The notes under the pieces are model-generated. The model made no database searches and was not told the DNA's origin. It worked only from the letters and a program-made list of their open reading frames with translations. Made by a program: the position numbers and the translations under genes. From NCBI RefSeq assembly GCF_036320965.1, contig NC_092269.1, forward strand, positions 27,750,343 through 27,814,342: a stretch of 64,000 nt of DNA, given 5' to 3'. This document shows positions 43,746-54,316 of the stretch, piece by piece (position 1 is the first letter of the stretch; each line of letters opens with the position of its first letter). Source of the DNA: Panulirus ornatus (taxonomy: Eukaryota; Arthropoda; Malacostraca; Decapoda; Palinuridae).

Positions 43746-43769
43746 ATGAATATATTGAATATTTTATAT
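43746..43769. other. A/T-rich joint
   Basis: TATGAATATATTGAATATTTT, A/T-rich but not a clean (AT) repeat. Confidence 0.6.
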
Positions 43770-44886
43770 TTATTTATTTTATTATACTTTGTCGCTGTCT
43801 CCCCCGTTAACGAGGTAGCACAAGGAAACAGACGAAAGAATGGCCCAACCCACCCACATACACATGTAGATACATACATGTCCACATACGCACATACACA
43901 TACCTATACATTCCAATGTCTACATCTATACACATACACAGACATATACATAAATGCACATGTACATAATTCATTCTTGCTGCCTTTATTCATTCCCGTT
44001 GCCACCCTGCCACACATGAAATGACAACCCCTGCCCGGTGCATGTGCACGAGGTAGCATTAGGAAAGGACAACAAAGGCCACATTCATTCACACTCAGTC
44101 TCTAGCTGTCATGTATAATGCGCCGAAACCATAGCTCCTTTTTCACATCCAGGCCCTACAAAACTTTCCATGGTTTACCCCAGACGCTTCACATGCCCTG
44201 GTTCAATCCGTTGACAGCACGTCGACCTCAGGTATACCACATCATTCCAATCCACTCTATTCCTTGCACGCCTTTCATCATCCTGTATGTTCAGGCCCTG
44301 ATCGCTCAAAATCTTTTTCATTCCATCTTTCCAACTCCAGTTTGGTCTCCCACTTCTCCTCGTTTCCTCCACCTCTGACACATATATCCTCTTGGTCAAT
44401 CTTTCCTCACTCATTCTCTCCATGTGACCAAACCGCTTCAAAACATTCTTTTCTGCTCTCTCAACCACACTCTTTTTATTACCACACATCTCTCTTACCC
44501 TTTCATTACTTACTCGATTAAACCTCCTCACACCACATATTGTCCTCAAACATCTCATTTCCAACACATCCACCCTCATCTGCACAACTCTATGAATAGC
44601 CCACGCCTCGCAACCATATAATATTGTTGGTACCACTATTCCTTCAAACATACCCATTTTTGCTTTGCGAGATAATGTTCTCACCTTCCACACATTTTTG
44701 AACTCTCCCAGAACTTTCGCCCCCTCCCCCATCCTGTGACTCACTTCTGCTTCCATGGTTCCATCCATTGCCAAATCCACTCCCAGATATCTAAAGCACT
44801 TAACTTCCTCCAGTTTTTTTCCATTCAGACTTATCTCCCAGTTGACTTGACCTCAACCCTACTGTACCTAATGACCTAGCTCTTAT
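43770..44886 (-). mobile_element. L copy, antisense, C-terminal domain and long 3'UTR, diverged
   Basis: Reversed (AAAT)n tail, hairpin at 43793-43820 (AGCA in place of AGCG), and long 3'UTR with the large internal hairpin (about 44005-44060, partly decayed). The coding part on minus, 44175-44780 (about 201 codons), covers MEAEVSHRMGEGAK to GLN-extension. It has private changes such as IHRVVQMRVD, SWKDGMKKILSDQG and NVLKRFGH. CGA stands at the stop position. One of the older array members. Confidence 0.82.
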
Positions 44887-45120
44887 ATATGTATATCCCT
44901 GGGGATAGGGGAGAAAGAATACTACCCATGTATTCCCTGCGTGTCGTAGAAGGCAACTAAAAAGGGAGGGAGCGGGGGGGTCAGGAAATCCTCCCCTCTC
45001 ATTTTTAATTTTCCGAAAGAGGAAACAGAGAAGGGGGCCAAGTGAGGATTTCCTTCAAAGGATCAGTCCTCTGTTCTTAACACTACCTCACTAATGTGGG
45101 AAATAGCAAATAGTATGATA

Positions 45121-45129
<9 letters not shown>
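44887..45129 (+). mobile_element. S element, sense, moderately diverged
   Basis: Starts TATCCCTGGGGATAGGGGAG (44893). The head blocks are conserved (GTGTCGTAGAAGGC). The T run is replaced by ATTTTTAATTTTCCG. The hairpin has drifted (CACTACCTCACTAATGTGGG), followed by AAATAGTATGAT and poly(A). Confidence 0.85.
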
Positions 45130-45172
<43 letters not shown>

Positions 45173-45187
45173 TTTTTTTTTTTTTTT
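45130..45187. repeat. (AT)n and poly(T) tract
   Basis: About 39 bp of (AT), ATTATT, then about 17 T residues. Confidence 0.95.
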
Positions 45188-47252
45188 ATACTTTGTCGCT
45201 GTCTCCCGCGTTTGCGAGGTAGCGCAAGGAAACAGACGAAAGAAATGGCCCAACCCCCCCCCCCATACACATGTACATACACACGTCCACACACGCAAAT
45301 ATTCATACCTACACAGCTTTCCATGGTTTACCCCAGACGCTTCACATGCCTTGATTCAATCCACTGACAGCACGTCAACCCCTGTATACCACATCGCTCC
45401 AATTCACTCTATTCCTTGCCCTCCTTTCACCCTCCTGCATGTTCAGGCCGCGATCACACAAAATCTTTTTCACTCCATCTTTCCACCTCCAATTTGGTCT
45501 CCCTCTTCTCCTCATTCCCTCCACCTCCGACACATATATCCTCTTGGTCAATCTTTCCTCACTCATCCTCTCCATGTGCCCAAACCACTTCAAAACACCC
45601 TCTTCTGCTCTCTCAACCACGCTCTTTTTATTTCCACACATCTCTCTTACCCTTACATTACTCACTCGATCAAACCACCTCACACCACACATTGTCCTCA
45701 AACATCTCATTTCCAGCACATCCATCCTCCTGCGCACAACTCTATCCATAGCCCACGCCTCGCAACCATACAACATTGTTGGAACCACTATTCCTTCAGA
45801 CATACCCATTTTTGCTTTCCGAGATAATGTTCTCGACTTCCACACATTCTTCAAGGCCCCCAGAATTTTCGCCCCCTCCCCCACCCTATGATCCACTTCC
45901 GCTTCCATGGTTCCATCCGCTGCCAGATCCACTCCCAGATATCTAAAACACTTCACTTCCTCCAGTTTTTCTCCGTTCAAACTCACCTCCCAATTGACTT
46001 GACCCTCAACCCTACTGTACCTAATAACCTTGCTCTTATTCACATTTACTCTTAACTTTCTTCTTCCACACACTTTACCAAACTCAGTCACCAGCTTCTG
46101 CAGTTTCTCACATGAATCAGCCACCAGCGCTGTATCATCAGCAAACAACAACTGACTCACTTCCCAAGCTCTCTCATCCCCAACAGACTTCATACTTGTC
46201 CCTCTTTCCAAAACTCTTGCATTTACCTCCCTAACAACCCCATCCATAAACAAATTAAACAACCATGGAGACATCACACACCCCTGCCGCAAACCTACAT
46301 TCACTGAGAACCAATCACTTTCCTCTCTTCCTACGCGTACACATGCCTTACATCCTCGATAAAAACTTTTCACTGCTTCTAACAACTTTCCTCCCACACC
46401 ATATATTCTTAATACCTTCCACAGAGCATCTCTATCAACTCTATCATATGCCCTCTCCAGATCCATAAATGCTACATACAAATCCATTTGTTTTTCTAAG
46501 TATTTCTCACATACATTCTTCAAAGCAAACACCTGATCCACACATCCTCTACCACTTCTGAAACCACACTGCTCTTCCCCAATCTGATGCTCTGTACATG
46601 CCTTCACCCTCTCAATCAATACCCTCCCATATAATTTACCAGGAATACTCAACAAACTTATACCTCTGTAATTTGAGCACTCACTCTTATCCCCTTTGCC
46701 TTTGTACAATGGCACTATGCACGCATTCCGCCAATCCTCAGGCACCTCACCATGAGTCATACATACATTGAATAACCTTACCAACCAGTCAACAATACAG
46801 TCACCCCCTTTTTTAATAAATTCCACTGCAATACCATCCAAACCTGCTGCCTTGCCGGCTTTCATCTTCTGCTAAGCTTTCACTACCTCTTCTCTGTTTA
46901 CCAAATCATTTTCCCTAACCCTCTCACTTTGCACACCACCTCGACCAAAACACCCTATATCTGCCACTCTATCATCAAACACATTCAACAAACCTTCAGA
47001 ATACTCACTCCATCTCCTTCTCACATCACCACTACTTGTTATCACCTCCCCATTTGCGCCCTTCACTGAAGTTCCCATTTGCTCCCTTGTCTTACGCACT
47101 TTATTTACCTCCTTCCAGAACATCTTTTTATTCTCCCTAAAATTTAATGATACTCTCTCACCCCAACTCTCATTTGCCCTTTTTTTCACCTCTTGCACCT
47201 TTCTCTTGACCTCCTGTCTCTTTCTTTTATACATCTCCCACTCAATTGCATT
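45188..47252 (-). mobile_element. L copy, antisense, basic linker, RT and C-terminal domain, short 3'UTR
   Basis: Reversed hairpin at 45197-45224, short 3'UTR, then coding to AATGCAATTGAGTGGGAG at the 5' side, where a short TATA tract joins a second antisense L copy. Confidence 0.88.
45375..47252 (-). pseudogene. L RT and C-terminal domain with one in-frame stop near the RT start
   Basis: From NAIEWEMYKRKRQEVKRK the frame is open to VNREEVVKA, where TTG-CGG of other copies reads TAG-CAG (46866-46871), a single stop. From 46865 to 45375 it is open for 496 codons with FMDLERAYDRVDR, GLRQG, FADD, RRRMD, RRRGRP and ILCDRG. Private changes include AKMGMSEG and VEGMRRRGRP. Near-intact short-form copy apart from the stop and the missing endonuclease. 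Confidence 0.83.
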
Positions 47253-47281
47253 TATATATATATATTAATTTATTATTTATT
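47253..47281. repeat. A/T-rich joint (TATA and ATTTATT units)
   Basis: A short (TA)n and reversed (AAAT)n tail between two antisense L copies. Confidence 0.85.
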
Positions 47282-48985
47282 TTGCTTTGTCGCTGTCTCC
47301 TACGTTAGCGAGGTAGCGCTAAGAAACAGACGAAAGAATGGCCCAACCCACCCACATACACATGTGTATACATACACGTCCACACACGCAAATATACGTA
47401 CCCATACATCTCAACGTATACATATGTATACTCACACAGACATATATACACATGTACACAATTCATACTGTCTGCCTTTATTAATTCCCATCGCAACCTC
47501 GTCACACATGAAATAACAACCCCCTCCTCCCTCATGTGTGTGAGATAGCACTAGGAAAAGACAACAAAGGCCCCATTCGTTCACACTCAGTCTCTAACTG
47601 TCATGTAATAATGCACGAAAACCACAGCTCCCTTCCCACATCCAGGCCACACAGAACTTTCCATGGTTTACCCCAGACGCTTCACATGCCCTGGTTCAAT
47701 CCATTGACAGCGCGTCGACCCCGGTATACCACATCGTTCTAATTCACTCTATTCCTTGCATGCTTTTCACCCTCCTGCATGTTTAGGCCCCGATCACTCA
47801 AAATCTTTTTCACCATCTTTCCACCTCCAATTTGGTCTCCCACTTCTCCTCGTTCCCTCCACCTCTGACACATATATCCTCTTGGTCAATGTTTCCTCAC
47901 TCATTCTCTCCATGTGACCAAACCACTTCAAAACACCCTCTTCTGCTCTCTCAACCACACTTTTTATTACCACACATCTGTCTTACCCTATTATTACTTA
48001 CTCGATAAAACCACCTCACACCACATATTGTCCTCAAACATCTCATTTCCAGCACATCCACCCTCCTGTGCACAACTCTATCCATAGCCCACGCCTTGCA
48101 ACCATACAACATTATTGGAACCACTATTCCTTCAAACATACCCATTTTTCTTTCCGAGATAATATTCTCGACTTCCACACATTCTTCAAGGCTCCCAGAA
48201 TTTTCGCCCCCTCCCCCACCCTATGATTCACTTCCGCTTCCATGGTTCCATCTGCTGCCAAATTCACTCCCAGATATCTGAAACACTTCACTTCCTCCAG
48301 TTTTTCACCATCTTTTCACCTCCAATTTGGTCTCCCACTTCTCCTCGTTCCCTCCACCTCTGACACATATATCCTCTTGGTCAATGTTTCCTCACTCATT
48401 CTCTCCATGTGACCAAACCACTTCAAAACACCCTCTTCTGCTCTCTCAACCACACTCTTTTTATTACCACACATCTGTCTTACCCTATTATTACTTACTC
48501 GATAAAACCACCTCACACCACATATTGTCCTCAAACATCTCATTTCCAGCACATCCACCCTCCTGTGCACAACTCTATCCATAGCCCATGCCTTGCAACC
48601 ATACAACTTTGTTGGAACCACTATTCCTTCAAACATACCCATTTTTCTTTCCGAGATAATATTCTCGACTTCCACACATTCTTCAAGGCTCCCAGAATTT
48701 TCGCCCCCTCCCCCACCCTATGATTCACTTCCGCTTCCATGGTTCCATCCGCTGCCAAATTCACTCCCAGATATCTGAAACACTTCACTTCCTTCAGTTT
48801 TTCTCCATTCAAGCTTACCTCCCAATTGACTTGTCCCTCAACCCTACTGTACCTAATAACCTTGCTCTTATTCACATTTACTCTCAACTTTCTTCTTTCA
48901 CACACTTTACCAAACTCAGTCACCAGCTTCTGCAGTGCTGTATCATCAGCGAACAACAACTGACTCAATTCCCAAGCTCTCTCAT
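47282..48985 (-). mobile_element. L copy, antisense 3' part, long 3'UTR, with a 495-bp internal tandem duplication
   Basis: Reversed hairpin at 47291-47318, long 3'UTR, then C-terminal coding sequence. The part from DRG/KKI back to LEEVK is present twice (see the repeat entry). The coding frame is broken in both units: AAAAAAGTG deletions and an AGAAAAATGGG single-base loss at ISERKM. A gap of about 27 bp removes the ADSCEK segment near 48936. In sense it starts at GAGAGCTTGGGAATTGAG. Confidence 0.85.
47806..48795. repeat. 495-bp tandem duplication inside an L copy
   Basis: Units 47806-48300 and 48301-48795 are near-identical. The junction GTTTTT-CACCATC shows TTTTT shared by both unit ends. 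Differences include CACACTTTTT against CACACTCTTTTT, and ACATTATTGG against ACTTTGTTGG. It is a duplication after insertion, not a second retrotransposition. Confidence 0.88.
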
Positions 48986-50333
48986 ATATATATGAAGATT
49001 TGTGGAGGTTTTCAGAAAAGAAGAGAGAATGTTGGGGTGAAGAGAGTGGTGAGATTAACTGAGCCTGGGAAGGAGACTTGTGTGAGGAAGTACCAGGAAA
49101 CACTGAATGCAGAATGGAAAAAGGTGAGAGCAAAGGACGTAAGGGGAAAGGGGAAGGAATGGGATGTATTTAGGGAAGCAGTGATGGCTTGTTTAAAAGA
49201 TGCTTGTGGCATGAGAAGCGTGTGAGGTGGGCATGAAGAAGTAAGGTTATTAGTGAAAGAGAAGAGAGAGGCATTTGGACGAGTTTTGTGGGGAAATGGT
49301 GCAAATGAATGGGAGATGTATATAAGAAAGAGGCAGGAGGTCAAGAGAAAGGTGCAAGAGGTGAAAAAGAGGGCAAATGAGAGTTGAGGTTAGAGAGTAT
49401 CATTAAATTTTAGGAGAATAAAAAGATGTTTTGGAAGGAGGTAAATAAAGTGCGTAAGACAAGGGAACAAATGAGAACATCGGTGAAGGGGGCTGATGGG
49501 AAGGTAATAACAAGTAATGGTGATGTGAGAAGGAGATGGAGTGAGTATTTTGAAGGTTTGTTGAATGTGTTAGATGATAGAGTAGCAGATATTGGGTGTT
49601 TTGGTCCAGGTGGTGTACAAAGTGAGAGGGTTGGGGAGAATGATTTAGTAAACAGAGAAGAGATAGAAAAAGCTTTGCGGAAGATGAAAGCCGGCAGGGT
49701 GGTGGAATTTGGATGGTATTGCAGTGAAATTTATTAAAAAAGGGGTGACTGTTTTGTTGACTTGTTAGTAAGGATATTTGATGTATGTATGATTCATGGT
49801 GAGGTGCCTAAGGATTGGAAGAATGCACGCATAGTGCCATTGTACAAAGGCAAAGAGGATAAAGGTGAGTGCTCAAATTACAGAGGTATAATTTTGTTGA
49901 GTATTCCTGGGAAATTATATGGGAGGATATTGATTGAGAGAGTGAAAGCATGTACAGAGCATCAGATTGGGGAAGAGCAGTATGGTTTCAGAAGTGGTGG
50001 AGGATGTGTGGATCAGGTGTTTTTTGGAAGAATGTATGTGAGAAATAGAAAAACAAATGGATTTGTATGTAGCATTTATGGATCTGGAGAAGGCATATGA
50101 TAGATTTGATAGAGACGTTCTGTGGAAGGTGTTAAGAATATATGGTGTGGGAGGCAAGTTGCTATAAGCAGTGAAAAGTTTTTATTGAGGATGTAAGGCA
50201 TGTGTACAAGTAGGAAGAGAGGAAAGTGATTGGTTCTAAGTGAATGTCGGTTTGCGGCAGGGGTGTGTGACGTCTCCATTGTTGTTTAATTTGTTTATGG
50301 ATGGGGTTGTTAGGGAGGTGAATGCAAGAGTTT
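48986..50333 (+). mobile_element. L segment, sense; inverted 5' part matching the antisense copy at 47282-48985
   Basis: Begins after ATATATATATG at GAAGATTTGTGGAGG and ends at GCAAGAGTTTTG. The antisense partner starts (in sense) only about 40 nt further along the element, at GAGAGCTTGGG. Several coding breaks occur: TGA after MRSV at 49223, stops near 49386 and 49736, ELL-stop and others. The open pieces 49426-49737 and 49762-50100 encode linker and RT. Diverged long-form sequence (RFDVCMIHGEVPKDW). Confidence 0.83.
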
Positions 50334-51806
50334 TGTTGGAACCACTATTCCTTCCAACATACCCATTTTTGCTTTCCACGATAATGTTCTCGACTTCCAC
50401 ACATTTTCCAAAGCTCCCAGAACTTTTGCCCCCTCCCCCACCCTATGATTCACTTCTGCTTCCATGGTTCCATCCACTGCAAAAACACTCCCAGATATCT
50501 AAAACACTTCACTTCCTCCAGTTTTTCTCCATTCAAACTTACCTCCCAATTGACTTGTCCCTCAACCCTACTGTACCTAATAACCTTGCCCTTATTCACA
50601 TCTACTCTCAACTTTCTTCTTACACACACTTTACCAAACTCAGGCACCAGCTTCTGCAGTTTCTCACCTGAATCAGCCACCAGCGCTGTATCATCAGCAA
50701 ACAACAACCGATTCACTTCCCAAGCTCTCTCATCCACAACAGACTTCATACTTGCCCCTCTTTCCAAGACTCTTGCATTCACCTCCCTAACAACCCCATC
50801 CATAAACAAATGAAACAACCATGGAGACATCACACACCCCTGCCGCAAACTTACATTCACTGAGAACCAATCACTCTCTTCTCTTCATACTCGTACACAT
50901 GCCTTACATCCTCGATAAAAACTTTTCACTGCTTCTAACAACTTGCCTCCCACACCATATTCTCTTAGTACCTTTCACAGAGCATCTCTATCAACTCTAT
51001 CATATGCCTTCTCCAGATCCATAAATGCTACATACAAATCCATTTGCTTTTCTAAGTATTTCTCACATACATTCTTCAAAGCAAACACCTGATCCACACA
51101 TCCTCTACCACCTCTGAAACCACACTGCTCTTCCCCAATCTGATGCTCTGTACATGCCTTCACCCTCTCAATCAATACCCTCACATATAATTTACCAGGA
51201 ATACTCAACAAACGTATACCTCTGTAATTTGAGCACTCACTCTTATCCCCTTTGCCTTTGTACAATGGCGCTATGCAAGCATTCCGCCAATCCTCAGGCA
51301 CCTCACCATGAATCATACACACGTTAAATACCCTTACCAGCCAGTCAACAATACAGTCACCCTCTTTTTTAATAAATTCCACTGCAATACCATCCAAACC
51401 TGCTGCCTTGCCGGCTTTCATCTTCCGCAAAGCTTTTACTACCTCTTCTCTGTTTACCAAATCATTTTCCCTAACCCTCTCACTTTGCACACCACCTCGA
51501 CCAAAACACCCTATATCTGCCACTCTATCATCAAACACATTCAACAAACCTTCAAAATACTCACTCCATCTCCTTCTCACATCACCGCTACTTGTTATCA
51601 CCTCCCCATTAGCCCCCTTCACTGAAGTTCCCATTTGCTCCCTTGTCTTACGCACTTTATTTACCTCCTTCCAGAACATCTTTTTATTCTCCCTAAAATT
51701 TAATGATACTCTCACCCCAACTCTCATTTGCCCTCTATTTCACCTCTTGCACCTTTCTCTTGACCTCCTGCCTCTTTCTTTTATACATCTCCCACTCATT
51801 TGCATT
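50334..51806 (-). mobile_element. L segment, antisense; inverted part of a second insertion
   Basis: On minus it runs from AATGCAAATGAGTGGG through linker and RT (frame open 51727-50975, then 50860-50450 after a break at 50930-50980) to GGAATAGTGGTTCCAAC. It joins the previous sense segment at 50333 within shared TTTTG/TTGG, and the following sense piece at 51807. Confidence 0.83.
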
Positions 51807-52430
51807 GACCAAGAGGATATATGTGTCGGAGGTGGAGGGAACGAGGAGAAGTGGGAGACCAAAGTGGAGGTGGAAAGATGGAGTGAAAAAGATTTTGAGT
51901 GATCGGGGCCTGAACATGCAGGAGGGTGAAAGGCGGGCAAGGAATAGAGTGAATTGGATTGATGTAGTATACCAGGGGCGACGTGCTGTCAATGGATTGA
52001 ATCAGGGCATGTGAAGCATCTGGGGTAATCCATGGAAAGTTTTGTGGGACCTGGATGTGGAAAGGGAGCTGTGGTTTCAGGCATTATTACATGACAGCTA
52101 CAGACTGAGTGTGAATGAATGGGGCCTTTGTTGTCTTTTCCTAGCGCTACCTGGCACACATGAGGGGGATGTTTTTCCATGTGTGGCGAGGTGGCGATGG
52201 GAATAAATAAGGGTAGACAGTATGAATTATGTACATGTGTATATATGTATATGTCTGTGTGTGTATATATATATGTGTACATTGAGATGTATAGGTATGT
52301 ATATTTGCATGTGTGGACGTGTATGTATATACATGTGTATGGGGGTGGGTTGGGCCATTTCTTTCATCTGTTTCCTTACCCTACCTCGCAAACGCGGGAG
52401 ACAGCGACAAAGCAAAATAAAAAATAAAGA
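51807..52430 (+). mobile_element. L 3' part, sense, completing the second insertion, long 3'UTR
   Basis: Starts at TTGACCAAGAGGATATATG and encodes KRIYVSEVEGTRRSGRP, ILSDRG and, through CGA at the stop position, GRRAVNGLNQGM to TGA at 52012-52014. Long 3'UTR; terminal hairpin at 52379-52406 with CCCT in place of CGCT. Tail AAAATAAAAAATAAAGAATA. Confidence 0.85.
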
Positions 52431-52449
52431 ATAAAAAATGAAAAAATAG

Positions 52450-52503
<54 letters not shown>
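52431..52503. repeat. A-rich tail and (AT)n microsatellite
   Basis: AAAATGAAAAAATAGATATAAT followed by about 48 bp of (AT). Confidence 0.95.
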
Positions 52504-52509
<6 letters not shown>

Positions 52510-54255
52510 AAATCCAGCAAGTTAGCGGTTTTGGATGGTATTGCAGTTGAATTTATCAAGAAAAGAAGTGAGTCTGTTGTTGATTGGTTGGTAAGGAAAT
52601 TCAGTGTATGTATGGATCATGATGGAGTGCCTGAGGATTAGCAGAATGCCTACATAGTGCCATTGTACAAAGGCAAAGGGGATAAAGGTAAGTGTTCAAA
52701 CTACAGAGGCATGAGTTTGTTGAGTATTCCTGAGAAATTGTATGGGAGGGTATTGATTGAGAGGGTGAATGTATGTACAGAGCATCAGATTGGGGAAGAG
52801 CAGTGTGGTTTCAGAAGTGGTAGAGGATGTGTGGATCAGGTGTTTGCTCTGAAGAATGTATGTGAGAATTTCTTAGAAAAACAGATGGATTTGTTTGTAG
52901 CATTTATGGGTCTGGAGAAGGCATATGTTAGGGTTGATAGAGATGCTTGATGGAAGATCTTACGAGTATATGGTGTAGAATGTAAGCTGTAAGAAGCAGA
53001 GAAAAGTTTTTACTAAGGATGTAAGGCGTGTGTACGAATAGGAAGAGAGGAGAATGATTGGTCCTCAGTGATTGTCACTCTGCCTGCGGCAGCGGTGTCT
53101 GATGCCCACATGCTTGTTTAATTTGTTTATGGATGAGGTGGTTAGGGAGAAAAATGCCAGAGTTTTAGAGAGAGAGGCAAATATGCAGTGTGTTGGGGAT
53201 TAGAGGGCCTGGGAAGTGAGTCAGTTGTTGTTTGCTGATGATACAGTTTTGGTAGCTGATTTGAGGGAGAAACTGCAAAAGTTGGTGACTGAGTTTAGAA
53301 AAGTGTGTGAAAGGAGAAAGTTGAGAGTAATTGTGAATAAGAGCCAGGTTATTAGGTCCAGTATGATTGAGGGACAAGTTAATTGGGATGTAAGTTTGAA
53401 TTGAGAAGAATTGGAGGAAGTGAAGTGTTTTAGATGTCTAGGAGTGGACTTAGCAGCAAATGGAACCATGGAAGCAGAAGTGAGCCACAGGGTGGGGGAG
53501 AAGGTGAAAGTTCTGGGAGCGATGAAGAATGTGCAGAAGGAGAGAATCTTATCTCGGAGCAAAAATGGGTACATTTGAAGGAAAAGTAATTCCAACAATA
53601 TTTTATGGTTGCGGGGCATGCGCTATAGATAGGGTTGTATGGAGGAGGGTGGATGTGTTGGAAATTAAATGTATGAGGACTGTATATGGTGTGAGATGTT
53701 TTGATCGAGTAAGTAATGAAAGGATAAGAGAGATGTGTGAAAATAAAAAGATTGTGGTTGAGAGAGCAGAAGAGGGTGTGTTGAAATGGTTTGGACATAT
53801 GGAGAAGATGAGCAAGGAAAGATTGACAAAGAGGATATATGTGTCAGAGGTGAAGGGAACAAGGAGAAGCAGGAGACCAAATTGGAGTTGGAAGGCTTGA
53901 GTGAAAAAGATTCTGAGCAATCAGGGCCTGAACATACATGAGTGTGAGAGGTGTGTAAGGAATATAGTATAGAATTGGAACAATGTGGTATACTGGGGTC
54001 AATTTGCTGTCAGTGGACTGAACCAAGGCATGTGAAATGTCTGGGTTAAACCATATAAAGGTCTGAGTAGCCTGGATGTGAATAGGGAGCTGTGGTTTTA
54101 GTGTATTACACATGACAGCTAGAGACTGAGTGTGAGTGAATGTTGGCCATTTTTGTCTTTTTTCCTGGCACTGTCTCTTTGAAGCAGGAGGTAGCATTGC
54201 TGTTTCCGGTGGGACGGGGTAATGCCAGGAATGATTGAATGCAAGTAAGTATGAT
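52504..54255 (+). mobile_element. Old, diverged L copy with a different 3'UTR end
   Basis: Starts near AAATCCAGCAAGTTAGCGG (position of KAGKAAGLDG). The coding region 52504-54000 follows the RT and C-terminal order but has many stops. Readable pieces are IAVEFIKKR-like sequence, GEEQCGFRSGRGCVDQVFAL, FADDTVLVAD, MRTVYGVRCFDRVSNERIRE and KWFGHMEKMSKERLTKRIYV. The 3'UTR follows the long form to TTTGTCTTTTTTCCTGGCAC but then differs: CTCTTTGAAGCAGGAGGTAG, CATTGCTGTTTCCGGTGGGA, CGGGGTAATGCC. No standard terminal hairpin is present. Either a distinct older subfamily or an unrelated 3' end. Confidence 0.75.
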
Positions 54256-54265
54256 TATTTACATA

Positions 54266-54311
<46 letters not shown>
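54256..54311. repeat. (TA)n microsatellite
   Basis: About 50 bp of (TA) with one GTATA interruption. Confidence 0.95.
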
Positions 54312-54316
<5 letters not shown>

